From: JBOFDK01 sp051646925
GTDB taxonomy: Bacteria > Bacillota > Clostridia > Lachnospirales > Cellulosilyticaceae
Reading direction: 5' to 3'
DNA length: 64,000 bases
NCBI GenBank assembly: GCA_051646925.1
Contig: JBOFDK010000048.1
Location: 1 to 64,000, forward strand
Below are positions 1 through 11,672 of the stretch, piece after piece. Position 1 is the first letter of the stretch. Every line of letters starts with the position of its first letter. The notes under the pieces are model-generated. The model was given only the letters and a program-made list of their open reading frames with translations. It searched no databases and had not been told where the DNA came from. Both the position numbers and the translations under genes were made by a program.

Positions 1-1523
1 GTAGGACCAGTTGCACCTGTATCGCCATCTTTACCATCTTTACCATCTTCGCCTTTATCGCCTTGAGGACCAGGTTTACCATCTAGGCCAGGATCGCCCT
101 TATCGCCTTTATCGCCTTGAGGACCAGGTTTACCATCTAGGCCAGGATCGCCCTTATCGCCCTTATCGCCAGTAGGACCAGTTGCACCTTTATCGCCTTT
201 ATCGCCTTTATCGCCTTTATCGCCTTTATCGCCTTTATCGCCTTTATCACCTTTATCGCCTTTATCGCCTTTATCGCCTTTATCGCCTTTATCACCTTGA
301 GGACCTTGAGGACCAGGAGGACCAGGGATTGGGTGCTTATTTGCAGAAACAGGTATAGATAGAAGAACCTCGTTATTAAGCTCATCTATTACGAAAGGAG
401 GTGTAAATCCATCAGAATCAATATCACGATGATCGGTAATAAAATGGTAATCTTCTTTGAGGTTGCTAAAGTGAGCAATATAAGTGCCGTGTGGAATGTT
501 ATGAATCAAACAATGACCATCTAAATCAGTAGTAGCGGTATATTCAGTAGGTGATAGATCTAGATTATATAATTGAAGAAAAACATCAGGAATTCCTTTT
601 TTACTAGTATACTGCATATGACCATTGTATTCGACAAACCAAACTAGAGCATAAACACGAGAATATGAAGTAGGTTTCTCAGGAACAGGTAAACAGCAAA
701 GGCAAGGATAGTTATTAAATTCAGTAGAACCTGATAGGCTGTGTGCAATTAAAGAGCCGTTGAAAATATCCCAACCCAGTTCGCAGTGAGCATATGGTGC
801 AAGTATAGAACCATAAAAAGTTGTATTAGCTAGTTTTAAAAATGTTGCAGAAGGAAGATTCCATAGAATACTACTATATTGTTCAGGTGATAAGTTTTCG
901 CCATTCCATTTAAAAGTTGGGTGATTGAATTCTATATCACTACCAATAAGATTTATAATGACATGGGAATCTTTTGGAACGTTGAAGTGAATATGCTTTA
1001 TTTGATGAATAGATAAATGTTTAGAATCTAGAGCATAGGCATTCAAAGTAAATATATTTCTTTTAGGATCTGTTCCAGTAAGTTCTAGAGTAAGGTCAGA
1101 TGTGATAACAGAGTAAGCACCAGTTGGAGACACTTCGCTTAGGGCATGTGTATATTTTGTGAGATGTAGGTGCTCAGCGTCAAAATCAATTTCATCAGAA
1201 GCAACTGGTTGTGTAGTAGTTGGATTATTAGGATTTGTCATAGAGTAAGAAGTGACTTTAGCATCAAGATTAATAGCAGTATTACCGTGATGATTTATAC
1301 CACCAGATACATTTAAATTCGTACCAACAATAAGATCGTTACGATCAGGAGACGGAGTAAGAGTACGACCGATATTGAAATTTGTATAATTGGCAGTACC
1401 ACCAACTGCAACACGGCCAGTGCATTCACGTTCAGAAGTGGAATGGTCACCGAATAAGAAAATATTAAATCCGTGAGCGGCACCTAAAGAAGCGCAAGTA
1501 TCATGATTAGTTTTTTTAGACAT
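1..1523 (-). CDS. Choice-of-anchor A protein with collagen-like tail (C-terminus outside window)
   Basis: The gene reads leftward from ATG at 1523 (ribosome site AAGGGGG about 9 bases upstream) and stays open to the window edge, so the C-terminus is missing; 507 codons are visible. Residues about 10-240 match the choice-of-anchor A fold: LGAAHGFNIFLFGD near the N-terminus, then GRVAVGG and a later FYGSILAPYA segment. Residues about 265-385 resemble a prealbumin-like/SdrD-B module (TTDLDGHCLIHNIPHGTY). From about residue 400 the sequence is Gly-X-Y collagen-like, dominated by about a dozen GDK triplets followed by GDPGLDGKPGPQ units. KGD contacts are known to stabilise collagen triple helices. 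There is no signal peptide; the N-terminus is MSKKTNHDTC. Collagen-like spore-surface proteins such as BclA also lack classical signals, so a spore-surface role is possible but inferred. The domain calls are good; the function is uncertain. Confidence 0.8.
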   Translation of the reverse strand, partial: MSKKTNHDTCASLGAAHGFNIFLFGDHSTSERECTGRVAVGGTANYTNFNIGRTLTPSPDRNDLIVGTNLNVSGGINHHGNTAINLDAKVTSYSMTNPNNPTTTQPVASDEIDFDAEHLHLTKYTHALSEVSPTGAYSVITSDLTLELTGTDPKRNIFTLNAYALDSKHLSIHQIKHIHFNVPKDSHVIINLIGSDIEFNHPTFKWNGENLSPEQYSSILWNLPSATFLKLANTTFYGSILAPYAHCELGWDIFNGSLIAHSLSGSTEFNNYPCLCCLPVPEKPTSYSRVYALVWFVEYNGHMQYTSKKGIPDVFLQLYNLDLSPTEYTATTDLDGHCLIHNIPHGTYIAHFSNLKEDYHFITDHRDIDSDGFTPPFVIDELNNEVLLSIPVSANKHPIPGPPGPQGPQGDKGDKGDKGDKGDKGDKGDKGDKGDKGDKGDKGDKGATGPTGDKGDKGDPGLDGKPGPQGDKGDKGDPGLDGKPGPQGDKGEDGKDGKDGDTGATGP

Positions 1524-1925
1524 ATAAATAAATCCCCCTTTTGAATAGCTATAAAAAATGTTTCAATGATAATATATGAAAAAACATAAAAAGTGTGACT
1601 AAAAAAATAAAAAAATATATAATATGGCAAGAATAATGGGAGAGATGTATAATAAGACAGATAAAGATTTATATAGACAAAAAAAACAACCAAAATAGAT
1701 ACATAAATATGAATAGAATATAAAATTATTAGTATATAGAATATGAAAAAGTAAAAATAAATTAATGAATTAGTGTTACAAAAGAATATGAGTGTTTAAA
1801 ATATTAAGGTACATGAAATAATTCGTAAAAATAATTAGATAAAAAAACTGGTCAAAAATATAATAAATCGCATAAGAGTGATAAATATATTTAAATAGAA
1901 AATACTCAAATAGGGAGCATTTTAA
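1524..1925. other. AT-rich divergent intergenic region
   Basis: This 402-bp gap separates the leftward collagen-like gene from the rightward DUF523 gene and must hold both promoters. I see only AT-rich sequence, with ribosome sites at its two ends (AAGGGGG before 1523 on the minus strand and GGGAG before 1926). No convincing hairpin, tRNA or small gene was found. Confidence 0.5.
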
Positions 1926-2354
1926 ATGATTATAGTTAGTGCATGTCTAGCGGGAGAAATGTGCCGATACGATGGAAAAGCAAATAAAGATGATAGTATA
2001 CAAAAAATGGTAGAAGAAGGATTGGCAGTTACGGTATGTCCTGAGGTTTTGGGTGGATTATCTATTCCGCGTATTCCTTGTGAGCAAAGAAAAATAGGAG
2101 AAGGTAAAATACAGGTTATAAACAAAGAAGGAAAAGATTGTACTAAATATTTTGAAGATGGAGCGAAAAAAACATTATATATTGCAAAAAAATTAGGAGT
2201 GACACATGCTATTTTAAAAGCAAAGAGTCCTTCTTGTGGGTGTGGTGAAATTTATGATGGAACATTTTCCGGGGTATTGATACAAGGAGATGGAATAACT
2301 ACGACAGTATTAAAAGAAAATGGAATAATTGTTTTAACAGAAAAAGACTTATAA
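1926..2354 (+). CDS. DUF523 family protein
   Basis: This is a 142-aa cytosolic protein of the DUF523 family. Family signatures are in order: SACLAGEMCRYDG at residues 5-17, CPEVLGGLSIPRIPCE in the first half, and KSPSCGCG in the second half. The clustered cysteines suggest a metal or iron-sulphur site, but no reaction is established for the family. The length is normal and the start follows GGGAG at a usual distance. It is the first of three closely spaced same-strand genes (tcdA and ygiQ follow after short gaps), so it may be part of one transcript. Family assignment is firm; function is unknown. Confidence 0.85.
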   Translation: MIIVSACLAGEMCRYDGKANKDDSIQKMVEEGLAVTVCPEVLGGLSIPRIPCEQRKIGEGKIQVINKEGKDCTKYFEDGAKKTLYIAKKLGVTHAILKAKSPSCGCGEIYDGTFSGVLIQGDGITTTVLKENGIIVLTEKDL

Positions 2355-2423
2355 TAATATGAAAGATTGAAAGCCGTATAAAATAGGGTATACTAAAGTA
2401 ACAAGTGAAAAGATTGGAGATAA

Positions 2424-3152
2424 ATGATGGAACAGGCATATGTGCGTACAGAGATGCTCCTTGGGCATGAAAATATAAAAAAATTAAAAAACAGTAAAGT
2501 TGCAGTATTTGGAATAGGCGGAGTAGGGTCTTACGTATGCGAGGCACTAATTCGTTGCGGGATAGGACATTTGGTTATGATAGATCATGATACGATTGCG
2601 ATAAGTAATATTAATCGTCAAATTCATGCGACAACGAAAACCGTTGATTTGCCAAAAGCTGAAGTTATGAAACAACGTGCATTAGAAATCAATCCCAAAA
2701 TAGAGGTAACAGTATATACTGAAATGTATACAAAAGATACGGCAGACAAGCTTTTGAATACATCTTATGACTATGTAGTAGATGCAATTGATATGGTAAC
2801 ATCAAAAATACATTTAATAGAAACGTGCCAAGCGATGAATATTCCAATTATGAGCAGTATGGGTACGGGTAATAAATTAAACCCAGCTATGTTTGAGGTA
2901 TCAGATATATTTAAAACAAGTGTATGCCCGCTTGCAAAAGTAATGAGAAAAGAGCTGAAAGTTAGAGGTGTAAAAAAATTAAAAGTAGTTTATTCAAAAG
3001 AAGAACCACTTACACCAGTTTCGATAAAAGATGAGACAGTAAGCTCTGTAGTAACGAGAAGACAGACGCCAGGTTCGGTAAGTTTTGTACCACCTGTAGC
3101 AGGAATGATAATTGCTAGTGAAGTAGTCAAAGACTTAGTTAATATGCGATAG
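2424..3152 (+). CDS. tcdA: tRNA threonylcarbamoyladenosine dehydratase (TcdA/ThiF family)
   Basis: This 242-aa E1-like enzyme of the ThiF/MoeB/HesA superfamily matches the TcdA (CsdL/YgdL) branch. TcdA uses ATP to convert t6A37 to cyclic ct6A in ANN-decoding tRNAs. The nucleotide-binding motif GIGGVG lies at residues 30-35, followed by the acidic MIDHDTIAISNINRQ segment that holds the adenylating residues. A PVAGMIIASEVVKDL segment near the C-terminus is typical of the family. Length fits. The start at 2424 has TGGAG just upstream; the next codon is also ATG. It sits 19 bases before ygiQ on the same strand, probably the same operon. Confidence 0.9.
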   Translation: MMEQAYVRTEMLLGHENIKKLKNSKVAVFGIGGVGSYVCEALIRCGIGHLVMIDHDTIAISNINRQIHATTKTVDLPKAEVMKQRALEINPKIEVTVYTEMYTKDTADKLLNTSYDYVVDAIDMVTSKIHLIETCQAMNIPIMSSMGTGNKLNPAMFEVSDIFKTSVCPLAKVMRKELKVRGVKKLKVVYSKEEPLTPVSIKDETVSSVVTRRQTPGSVSFVPPVAGMIIASEVVKDLVNMR

Positions 3153-3171
3153 AAGGGACTATAAAAATACG

Positions 3172-5420
<2,249 letters not shown>

Positions 5421-5467
5421 CAACGAAATATATATATAGAAGTAAGTATATAAAATTAAGTATATAT

Positions 5468-5500
5468 AAAAAAGCCATGGCATAATGCGATGGCTTTTTT
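5468..5500 (+). terminator. Intrinsic terminator after ygiQ
   Basis: AAAAAAGCCAT (5468-5478) pairs with ATGGCTTTTTT (5490-5500) around an 11-nt loop and ends in a T run. It closes the DUF523-tcdA-ygiQ unit. Confidence 0.85.
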
Positions 5501-5543
5501 GTGATAATAGAGATAATTATTTAAAGATGAGAGGGAATAAAAA

Positions 5544-6434
5544 ATGAGACATTTACAATATGTAATAGAAAAAGAAGATGATAGTAAAACGATAGGAATG
5601 TATTTAAAAGAAAAAAGATATTCAAGAGCAGTGATAATTACGCTTAAGAAATACCCAGATGGTATTAAAAAAAATGGTGAATGGGCGAATGTAAATGAAA
5701 AATTAAAAGAAGGAGATGTAATAGACATACGTTTAGTAGAAGAAAAAATATCAGAGCAAATACAGGCAAGTGAAATTAAGATTGACATATTGTACGAAGA
5801 CGAAGACATATTGGTAATTAACAAACCATATAATATGCCTATTCATCCATCAGTTAATCATCATACAAATACATTAGCAAATGCAGTGATGGGATATTAT
5901 AAAAGCAAAGGCGAGGAAAAGGTTTTCCGGTGTATAAACCGATTAGATAGAGATACATCTGGGGTTACTATAGTTGCAAAAAATTTGTTAAGTGCAAGTA
6001 TTTTAGCAAAAGATTTAATGTTACACGATATTCAAAGGACTTATATTGCAATAGTAGAAGGAGAGACACCGAACGAAGGAAAGATAACATTACCGATAGG
6101 GAGGCAAGAAGGAAGTATAATTGCAAGACAAGTTGACATAGAAAATGGACAAGAGGCGATAACACATTATAAAAGAATATTAAAAGGGGATATAAATGGA
6201 GAATCGTATTCGGTTATACAACTTAAATTAGAAACAGGGCGAACACATCAAATTAGAGTACATATGAAAGGTATTGGGCATCCATTATGGGGAGATTTTT
6301 TGTATAACCCAACAAATACAATAGTTTCAAGGCAAGCGCTGCATGCAAAAGAGATAGTATTTGTGCATCCGATTACAAAAAATAAAATGAGTATTAATGC
6401 ACCAAATCCTAGCGATATAAAAAAATATATATAA
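5544..6434 (+). CDS. RluA family pseudouridine synthase
   Basis: This 296-aa protein is an RluA/RsuA-superfamily pseudouridine synthase that isomerises uridine in rRNA or tRNA. The N-terminal 65 residues form an S4-like RNA-binding part (SRAVIITLKKYPDGIKKNG, then LKEGDVIDIRL). The catalytic motif is NRLDRDTSGVTIVAKN, with the presumed catalytic Asp at residue 135. A GRTHQIRVHMKGIGHPLWGD segment follows later, also diagnostic. The exact target uridine (RluC/RluD-like or other) cannot be decided. It has a GAGGG ribosome site and stands alone between a terminator and a long repeat-bearing gap. Confidence 0.9.
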   Translation: MRHLQYVIEKEDDSKTIGMYLKEKRYSRAVIITLKKYPDGIKKNGEWANVNEKLKEGDVIDIRLVEEKISEQIQASEIKIDILYEDEDILVINKPYNMPIHPSVNHHTNTLANAVMGYYKSKGEEKVFRCINRLDRDTSGVTIVAKNLLSASILAKDLMLHDIQRTYIAIVEGETPNEGKITLPIGRQEGSIIARQVDIENGQEAITHYKRILKGDINGESYSVIQLKLETGRTHQIRVHMKGIGHPLWGDFLYNPTNTIVSRQALHAKEIVFVHPITKNKMSINAPNPSDIKKYI

Positions 6435-6846
6435 AAATTAAAAAAAAGAGAAGAAAAATTATAGTTAGTGCATATATTGGAAAGGTATACAAAAAAAATA
6501 AAAAATTTTTCAAAAAAGAGACGCGAAAACATACTTTACTGCATATATTGAGAAGCATACAAAAAAATAAAAAAAATTTTTCAAAAAAGAGACGCAAAGA
6601 CAGGCCGTAGTGCATATATTAAAAATGGATACAAAAAAGATAAAAATAAATAGTGTAAACTTATAGAAAAATTTTACTAACTTGAGTAAAGATTAATAGA
6701 AAAAAAGAAAAAGTGATAGATAGTTACAACAGTATAGTATGGATACGTTTTTTATAAAATATACATTTTAAAGTTGGGGAAAAAAACAGTTAAATACTTT
6801 ATTTTAGTAAATTTTAATACAAGTAAATTTAAAAGGGGATTAAATA
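6435..6846. other. 412-bp intergenic region with direct repeats
   Basis: The gap between the RluA gene and the giant repeat protein carries the 71-bp direct repeats described separately and otherwise very AT-rich sequence. AAAAGGGG just before 6847 is the ribosome site of the next gene. I see no classical terminator after the RluA gene and no convincing tRNA or ORF. Confidence 0.6.
6469..6646. repeat. 71-bp direct repeats (two full copies, one partial)
   Basis: Copies start with TGCATATATT at 6469, 6540 and 6611; the first two are 71 bp and the third stops after about 36 bp. A decayed tail of a further copy lies at about 6443-6468. Each full copy contains an A-rich run, ATTTTTCAAAAAAGAGACGC and a short variable segment. 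A related start (TGCATATAT followed by GGTATCACAAA) occurs at 35369 before topB. Confidence 0.85.
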
Positions 6847-9800
6847 ATGAACAAGGGTCATAAAAATAAGTACACAATAGTAGTAAATAATAAAGAATTA
6901 AATTTAGGTAACTTAGATGTAGTAACTAAAGATGATTATATCATGGTACCATTAGAAAAAGTTTTAGAGGCGATAGGGTTTAAAATAACAGAAATAGAAA
7001 AAAGAAAAGAAGGGGACACAATATTTATTAATGGTGGAGACTTCAACACAGATATAACAATAGGTCAAGATTGCTATTTCATGCCAATGGATATATTAGA
7101 GGATGAAAAAATTATAAAGGGACTGCCGCTGGGTAAAGAGCCAGAGATGATTAATGGACATATTTATGTACCGATAGAATTTTTCTATATGTGTAAGAAT
7201 CTTGGCATAATAGATGATGTAATATACATTGCAAGTGTAGAGCATTTTGTTAAAGAAGAAGTAGCAGAAGAAAGTAATACAAAAGGGTCTATTGAAAATG
7301 TAAGAAGTATAAAAAAAGTTAAAAAAGTACTAGTAAATAATAAAGAAGTAGATTTTGGTAACTTAGACGTTATAGTGCATGAGGGTTACGTAATGGTGCC
7401 ACTTGTAAACGTAGCGAAAGCACTAGGATTTGAATCAAAAGTAAATAAAAACGGAAAAGGAATAGTGATTGCAGATGAATTCATTCGATCATTTTTCGAA
7501 ATAGGTAAAGATTTATACTTTTACACAAGTATTAGGGCGATAGGAATGACATCACCATGTAGCGTAGGAGCTGCTCCTATGATGGTAGATGAAAATATGT
7601 ATGTGCCAATAAAATGTTTTTCTTTATTTGCTAAAGTTCAAGAGGGGGATGATGTAATAATGATTGAAAATATTAGACAAAATAATGAAACTAAAAAAGA
7701 GAGTGTTTGTAAAGAAAATAAATGCAACCGTGTTGATATGATAATGGTAAATGGTGGAATAGTTGATTTAGATGATTTAGAAATCGTTCACAGAAAAAAC
7801 CATATTATGATTCCACTAAAAGAAGTTGCAGAAAAAATGGGCTTTACATTTACTATAGACAGAAGAAAAAAAGAAGCGACTATAGATAATGGAAATCAAA
7901 AATCGACAATCGTTGTTGGTAAAGATTTATACTACACTTACGCATCAGATAAAAATGAAAACTTAGAAGATGGTTGTTTTGTAGGAGGAGTTTCAAAACC
8001 TGAGAATTTTGGAGAAGCGCCAATGATGATTGCTTCAGATATATATGTACCATCAGAATTCTTTGAATTTTTTGGGAAGGTTACTGTAGACGGTAGTATT
8101 TTATATATTGAGCAAAATAGAAAAAAACATTCAAAAAAAGATTTATTAGATAATAATAATTTTGCAACGATGGAAGTTAAAAAAGATGAAGTTAAAAATG
8201 AAGAAGAAGAAAAGATAAATGTTAAAGAAGATGAATGGGATAGTGAAAATGAGGGGGGAATGTGTATGAAAGAATGTAAAATGAAATGTGGAAATTTATA
8301 CACAACAGAAAACGACGAATACGAAACAGAAAAAATCATTAAAAAAATATATGTAGACAATAAAGAAGTTGAGTTAGGTAACTTAAAATTATATAGAGTT
8401 AAAAATCAACTAATGATTCCAATAAAAAAAGTTGGAAAAGAAATGGGTCTAGTGCTGAGATGGCAAGAAAAAGGTAAACGTGCCGTTATTGAAAATCGAC
8501 TAATGAGCTATAATATTTCAGTTGATAGCCCATTAGCTTACAAAATCAGAAAAAATAGAATGGAAGATTTAATTATTTTAAAAGCAGAACCTAAGATGAT
8601 TGATGGAAATCTTTACGTACCAGTAGATAGCTTGAAATTTTATAGTGAAGAAAATGTTATAGGTAATCATTTATATTTAGATGTATTTGAAAAAGGAACA
8701 GCAGTTGAGAAAATTGTTGTAAATAATGAAGAAGTAGTATTAAATAAATTAAAAATATTTAATAAAAATGACTGTACTATGGTACCATTAAAAGAAGTTG
8801 CAGAAGCAATGGGATTAAAAATGAAATGGGAAATAGAAGATAAACGAGTAAGTATTAAAGATGGCAAAATGAAAACAACGATTGAAGTTGGTAGAGATAT
8901 GTACTTTGGGGTAAGTGTGACAGATATCGGAATGACAGCACCACTAATCGCAGGAGCAGAACCTGTTATAATTGAAAACAATCTGTATGTACCATCAAAA
9001 GTATTTGTATACTTTGCAAAAATGAAGTTTAGAGAAGATGTATTATATATAGAAACAGCTGAAGAAAAAAAATGCTGCCAAGAAACTAAAAAAGGGCATA
9101 TTATTAAAGCAGTATATGTAGATAAGAAAAAAGTTAATATATCAGAGTCTAAAATAGTAACTAAAAACGGTTATACTATGCTACCATTAAAAGAAGTTGC
9201 TGAAGCAATGGGCTTTACAATGCAATGGAGAAAAGATGGCAAAGTAGCAATTATTAAAAATCACAAAATTAGATCTACTATAAGAGTTGGATTAGATTCT
9301 TATTTATATGCAAGTATTCATGAAATTGGAATATCGGCACCAATAAGTGCAGGTATTGCACCATGCATGATTGGAGATGAATTATATGTAGCAGCAGGAT
9401 ATTTCACATTATTTACAAATAATAAAATCAAAGACAATGTTCTTTATTTTGAAACAATAGATACAGATAGCAAACTTAATAAAATTGAAGAAAAAGAAGA
9501 AAAGAAAATTAAATTAAAAAATGCTTATAAAGTAGTTGTAGATAATAAAAAAGTTGAATTACCACACGGAGAAGTATGGATAAAAAATGGATATATTATG
9601 TTACCACTAGAAGAAGTTGCAACTGCTATGGGATTCAAAGTTAGATGGAGAAGAAATAATGCAAGTGTAGTTATTACAAGTGATAAAATTCAATCAAATA
9701 TGGTAGTTGGCAAAGATGCATATTTCTATATAACTCTTGATAAAGTAGGAATGACATCACCTGTTAGCATAGGTGTAGAGCCTACATTAATAAATGGCAA

Positions 9801-11529
9801 ATTATATGTACCATCAGAATACTTCAAATTATTTGCAGACCATAAAGTAGATGAAGATACTGTATATATATATTATGTAGAAAAAAATAAAGATAAATCA
9901 CGAGAATTTGATGAAGATGAATACGAAGATGAAGATGAATACGAAGATGAAGATGAATACGAAGATGAAGATGAATACGAAGATGAATACGAAGACGAAG
10001 ACGAAGATGAATACGAAGACGAAGACGAAGATGAAGACGAAGATGAAGACGAAGATGAAGACGAAGACGAAGACGAAGATGAAGATGAAGACGAAGACGA
10101 AGACGAAGATGAAGATGAAGACGAAGATGAAGATGAATACGAATACGAAGATAAGAACAAATTTAAAGTATGGAAGTGGAATAACGAAATTATTAAAAAA
10201 GTAGTAGTAGACAATAAAGAAGTTGATTTAGGGCCATTAAAGGTATTCAATCAAACAGGACATTTCATGTTGCCAGCAAAAAAAGTTGCAAAAGCAATGG
10301 GATATACAATGAAATGGGAAAAAGCTAGCCAAAGTGCAGAAATTACAAATGGACAAATCAAAGCTATTTTAGCAGTTGGTAAAGATATGTACTTCTATGT
10401 GAATTTCAATAAATTTGGTCTAAATGCACCAGAAAAATTAGGAGCACCACCGGTTATCGTTGGAAAAGAATTATATGTACCAGAAGATTTCTTTAAATTC
10501 TTTGCAAAAAAGAAAATAGAAAGGGATACATTATATTTCAAATGTTTTAAAATGGAAAAAGAAGGCAATGCAAAATTAGCTAATGCAAATAATAGTAATA
10601 AAAAAGAGTTAACCACTGTAAACGTTGAGGAAGAAAAACTAGAAAAAGAAAAAACTATTAAAAAAATAGTTATAGCTAATGAAGAAGTTGATTTAAATGG
10701 ATTAGAAATACTAAATAAAAAAGGTTATGTAATGGTACCATTAAAAGAAGTTTCAGAAGCAATGGGATTCACACTAAGATGGAGAAGACCTAATGAAAGT
10801 GTAGTTATTTCAAATGACAAAATTCAATCTAATATGGTAGTTGGTAAAGATGCATACTTCTATATGAATCTTGAAGATGTAGGTATGACACCACCAATGA
10901 GCATGGGAGTGGCACCAGTTATGGTTGGTGAAGACTTATATGTACCAGTAGAATATTTCACTCTATTTTCAAAGAAAGATATTGAAGATGACACATTGTA
11001 TTTAGAATACACAAAAATCAAAAAGGGTGCTATTAAAAAACCTGTGATTACAAGAGAAGAAAATACAAGAGCTGCGAATGAAAGATTAATCATTCCAAAA
11101 TTAATTAAAGCACAGTTATTAAATAGAAAAAATGCAACTGAAGAGATGATTGGTCAAAAAGTAACAGTAGATGGCAAAACTGTTGACTTAGGTCACTTTA
11201 AAATAGTAAAACAAGAAGACCATATTATGTTACCATTAAAAGAAGTTGCAGAAGCAATGAAATTTAATATGAGATGGACTAAGGAAGATGAAATCGCAAC
11301 TATTAAAAATGGAAATATTGAATCAACAGTAACAGTAGGGCAAGATATTTATTGTTTTGTAACTACTGCAGGGTTCGGTATGTCATCACCAATTAAAGCA
11401 GGTAAAGCACCATCTATAATTGATAGTCAGTTATATGTACCAGTAGAATTCTTCGAAATATTTGGTACTATTGAAGTGAAAGACAATGTAATTTGTATTA
11501 AAATGAACGATTGGCTTCGTGCAAAATAG
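6847..11529 (+). CDS. Giant protein of ten copper-amine-oxidase-N-like modules
   Basis: This 1560-aa protein consists of about ten tandem modules resembling the copper amine oxidase N-terminal domain (PF07833). They start near residues 9, 160, 295, 500, 622, 753, 894, 1117, 1272 and 1436. Each module has a VDNKEVDLG-like strand, then MVPLKEVAEAMGF, a W near residue 45, VGKDMYFY, GMTSP, and LYVPxEFFxxF. Such modules are normally found on secreted or wall proteins of Firmicutes, yet this protein starts MNKGHKNKYTIVVNNKE with no signal peptide, transmembrane segment or anchor. An Asp/Glu-rich linker (about residues 1022-1102) separates modules 7 and 8. No enzymatic motif is visible; a structural or binding role is likely. 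The following gene is a one-module relative. Confidence 0.85.
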   Translation: MNKGHKNKYTIVVNNKELNLGNLDVVTKDDYIMVPLEKVLEAIGFKITEIEKRKEGDTIFINGGDFNTDITIGQDCYFMPMDILEDEKIIKGLPLGKEPEMINGHIYVPIEFFYMCKNLGIIDDVIYIASVEHFVKEEVAEESNTKGSIENVRSIKKVKKVLVNNKEVDFGNLDVIVHEGYVMVPLVNVAKALGFESKVNKNGKGIVIADEFIRSFFEIGKDLYFYTSIRAIGMTSPCSVGAAPMMVDENMYVPIKCFSLFAKVQEGDDVIMIENIRQNNETKKESVCKENKCNRVDMIMVNGGIVDLDDLEIVHRKNHIMIPLKEVAEKMGFTFTIDRRKKEATIDNGNQKSTIVVGKDLYYTYASDKNENLEDGCFVGGVSKPENFGEAPMMIASDIYVPSEFFEFFGKVTVDGSILYIEQNRKKHSKKDLLDNNNFATMEVKKDEVKNEEEEKINVKEDEWDSENEGGMCMKECKMKCGNLYTTENDEYETEKIIKKIYVDNKEVELGNLKLYRVKNQLMIPIKKVGKEMGLVLRWQEKGKRAVIENRLMSYNISVDSPLAYKIRKNRMEDLIILKAEPKMIDGNLYVPVDSLKFYSEENVIGNHLYLDVFEKGTAVEKIVVNNEEVVLNKLKIFNKNDCTMVPLKEVAEAMGLKMKWEIEDKRVSIKDGKMKTTIEVGRDMYFGVSVTDIGMTAPLIAGAEPVIIENNLYVPSKVFVYFAKMKFREDVLYIETAEEKKCCQETKKGHIIKAVYVDKKKVNISESKIVTKNGYTMLPLKEVAEAMGFTMQWRKDGKVAIIKNHKIRSTIRVGLDSYLYASIHEIGISAPISAGIAPCMIGDELYVAAGYFTLFTNNKIKDNVLYFETIDTDSKLNKIEEKEEKKIKLKNAYKVVVDNKKVELPHGEVWIKNGYIMLPLEEVATAMGFKVRWRRNNASVVITSDKIQSNMVVGKDAYFYITLDKVGMTSPVSIGVEPTLINGKLYVPSEYFKLFADHKVDEDTVYIYYVEKNKDKSREFDEDEYEDEDEYEDEDEYEDEDEYEDEYEDEDEDEYEDEDEDEDEDEDEDEDEDEDEDEDEDEDEDEDEDEDEDEDEYEYEDKNKFKVWKWNNEIIKKVVVDNKEVDLGPLKVFNQTGHFMLPAKKVAKAMGYTMKWEKASQSAEITNGQIKAILAVGKDMYFYVNFNKFGLNAPEKLGAPPVIVGKELYVPEDFFKFFAKKKIERDTLYFKCFKMEKEGNAKLANANNSNKKELTTVNVEEEKLEKEKTIKKIVIANEEVDLNGLEILNKKGYVMVPLKEVSEAMGFTLRWRRPNESVVISNDKIQSNMVVGKDAYFYMNLEDVGMTPPMSMGVAPVMVGEDLYVPVEYFTLFSKKDIEDDTLYLEYTKIKKGAIKKPVITREENTRAANERLIIPKLIKAQLLNRKNATEEMIGQKVTVDGKTVDLGHFKIVKQEDHIMLPLKEVAEAMKFNMRWTKEDEIATIKNGNIESTVTVGQDIYCFVTTAGFGMSSPIKAGKAPSIIDSQLYVPVEFFEIFGTIEVKDNVICIKMNDWLRAK
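9910..10152 (+). repeat. Acidic low-complexity coding repeat (GAAGAT/GAATAC/GAAGAC)
   Basis: About 240 bp are built almost only of GAT, GAC, GAA and TAC codons, giving a run of about 80 Asp/Glu/Tyr residues between modules 7 and 8 of the giant protein. The hexanucleotide periodicity points to slippage growth. Confidence 0.95.
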
Positions 11530-11551
11530 TAAAATATAGTTATCAAAAAAT

Positions 11552-11587
11552 AAAGGTCTCTATTATATAGAGACCTTTATTTTTTTT
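11552..11587 (+). terminator. Intrinsic terminator after the giant repeat protein
   Basis: AAAGGTCTCTA (11552-11562) pairs with TAGAGACCTTT (11568-11578), followed by ATTTTTTTT. The stem is perfect. Confidence 0.92.
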
Positions 11588-11672
11588 ATAAATATATAAA
11601 AAATAGGAACATATAAAATTAATAAGCATAGTATATAGAGATAGATTTTATTTAATAAAGGAGCTATTATAT

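Noticed and set aside
137..385. Leftward frame rich in Ile-Lys-Ala repeats
   Set aside because: It is a shadow frame of the collagen-like GDK repeat; the true frame runs from 1523 and is open through this region.
9873..10250. Leftward poly-Ser frame and rightward Lys/Thr/Met frame
   Set aside because: Both are antisense or off-frame readings of the acidic linker of the giant protein.
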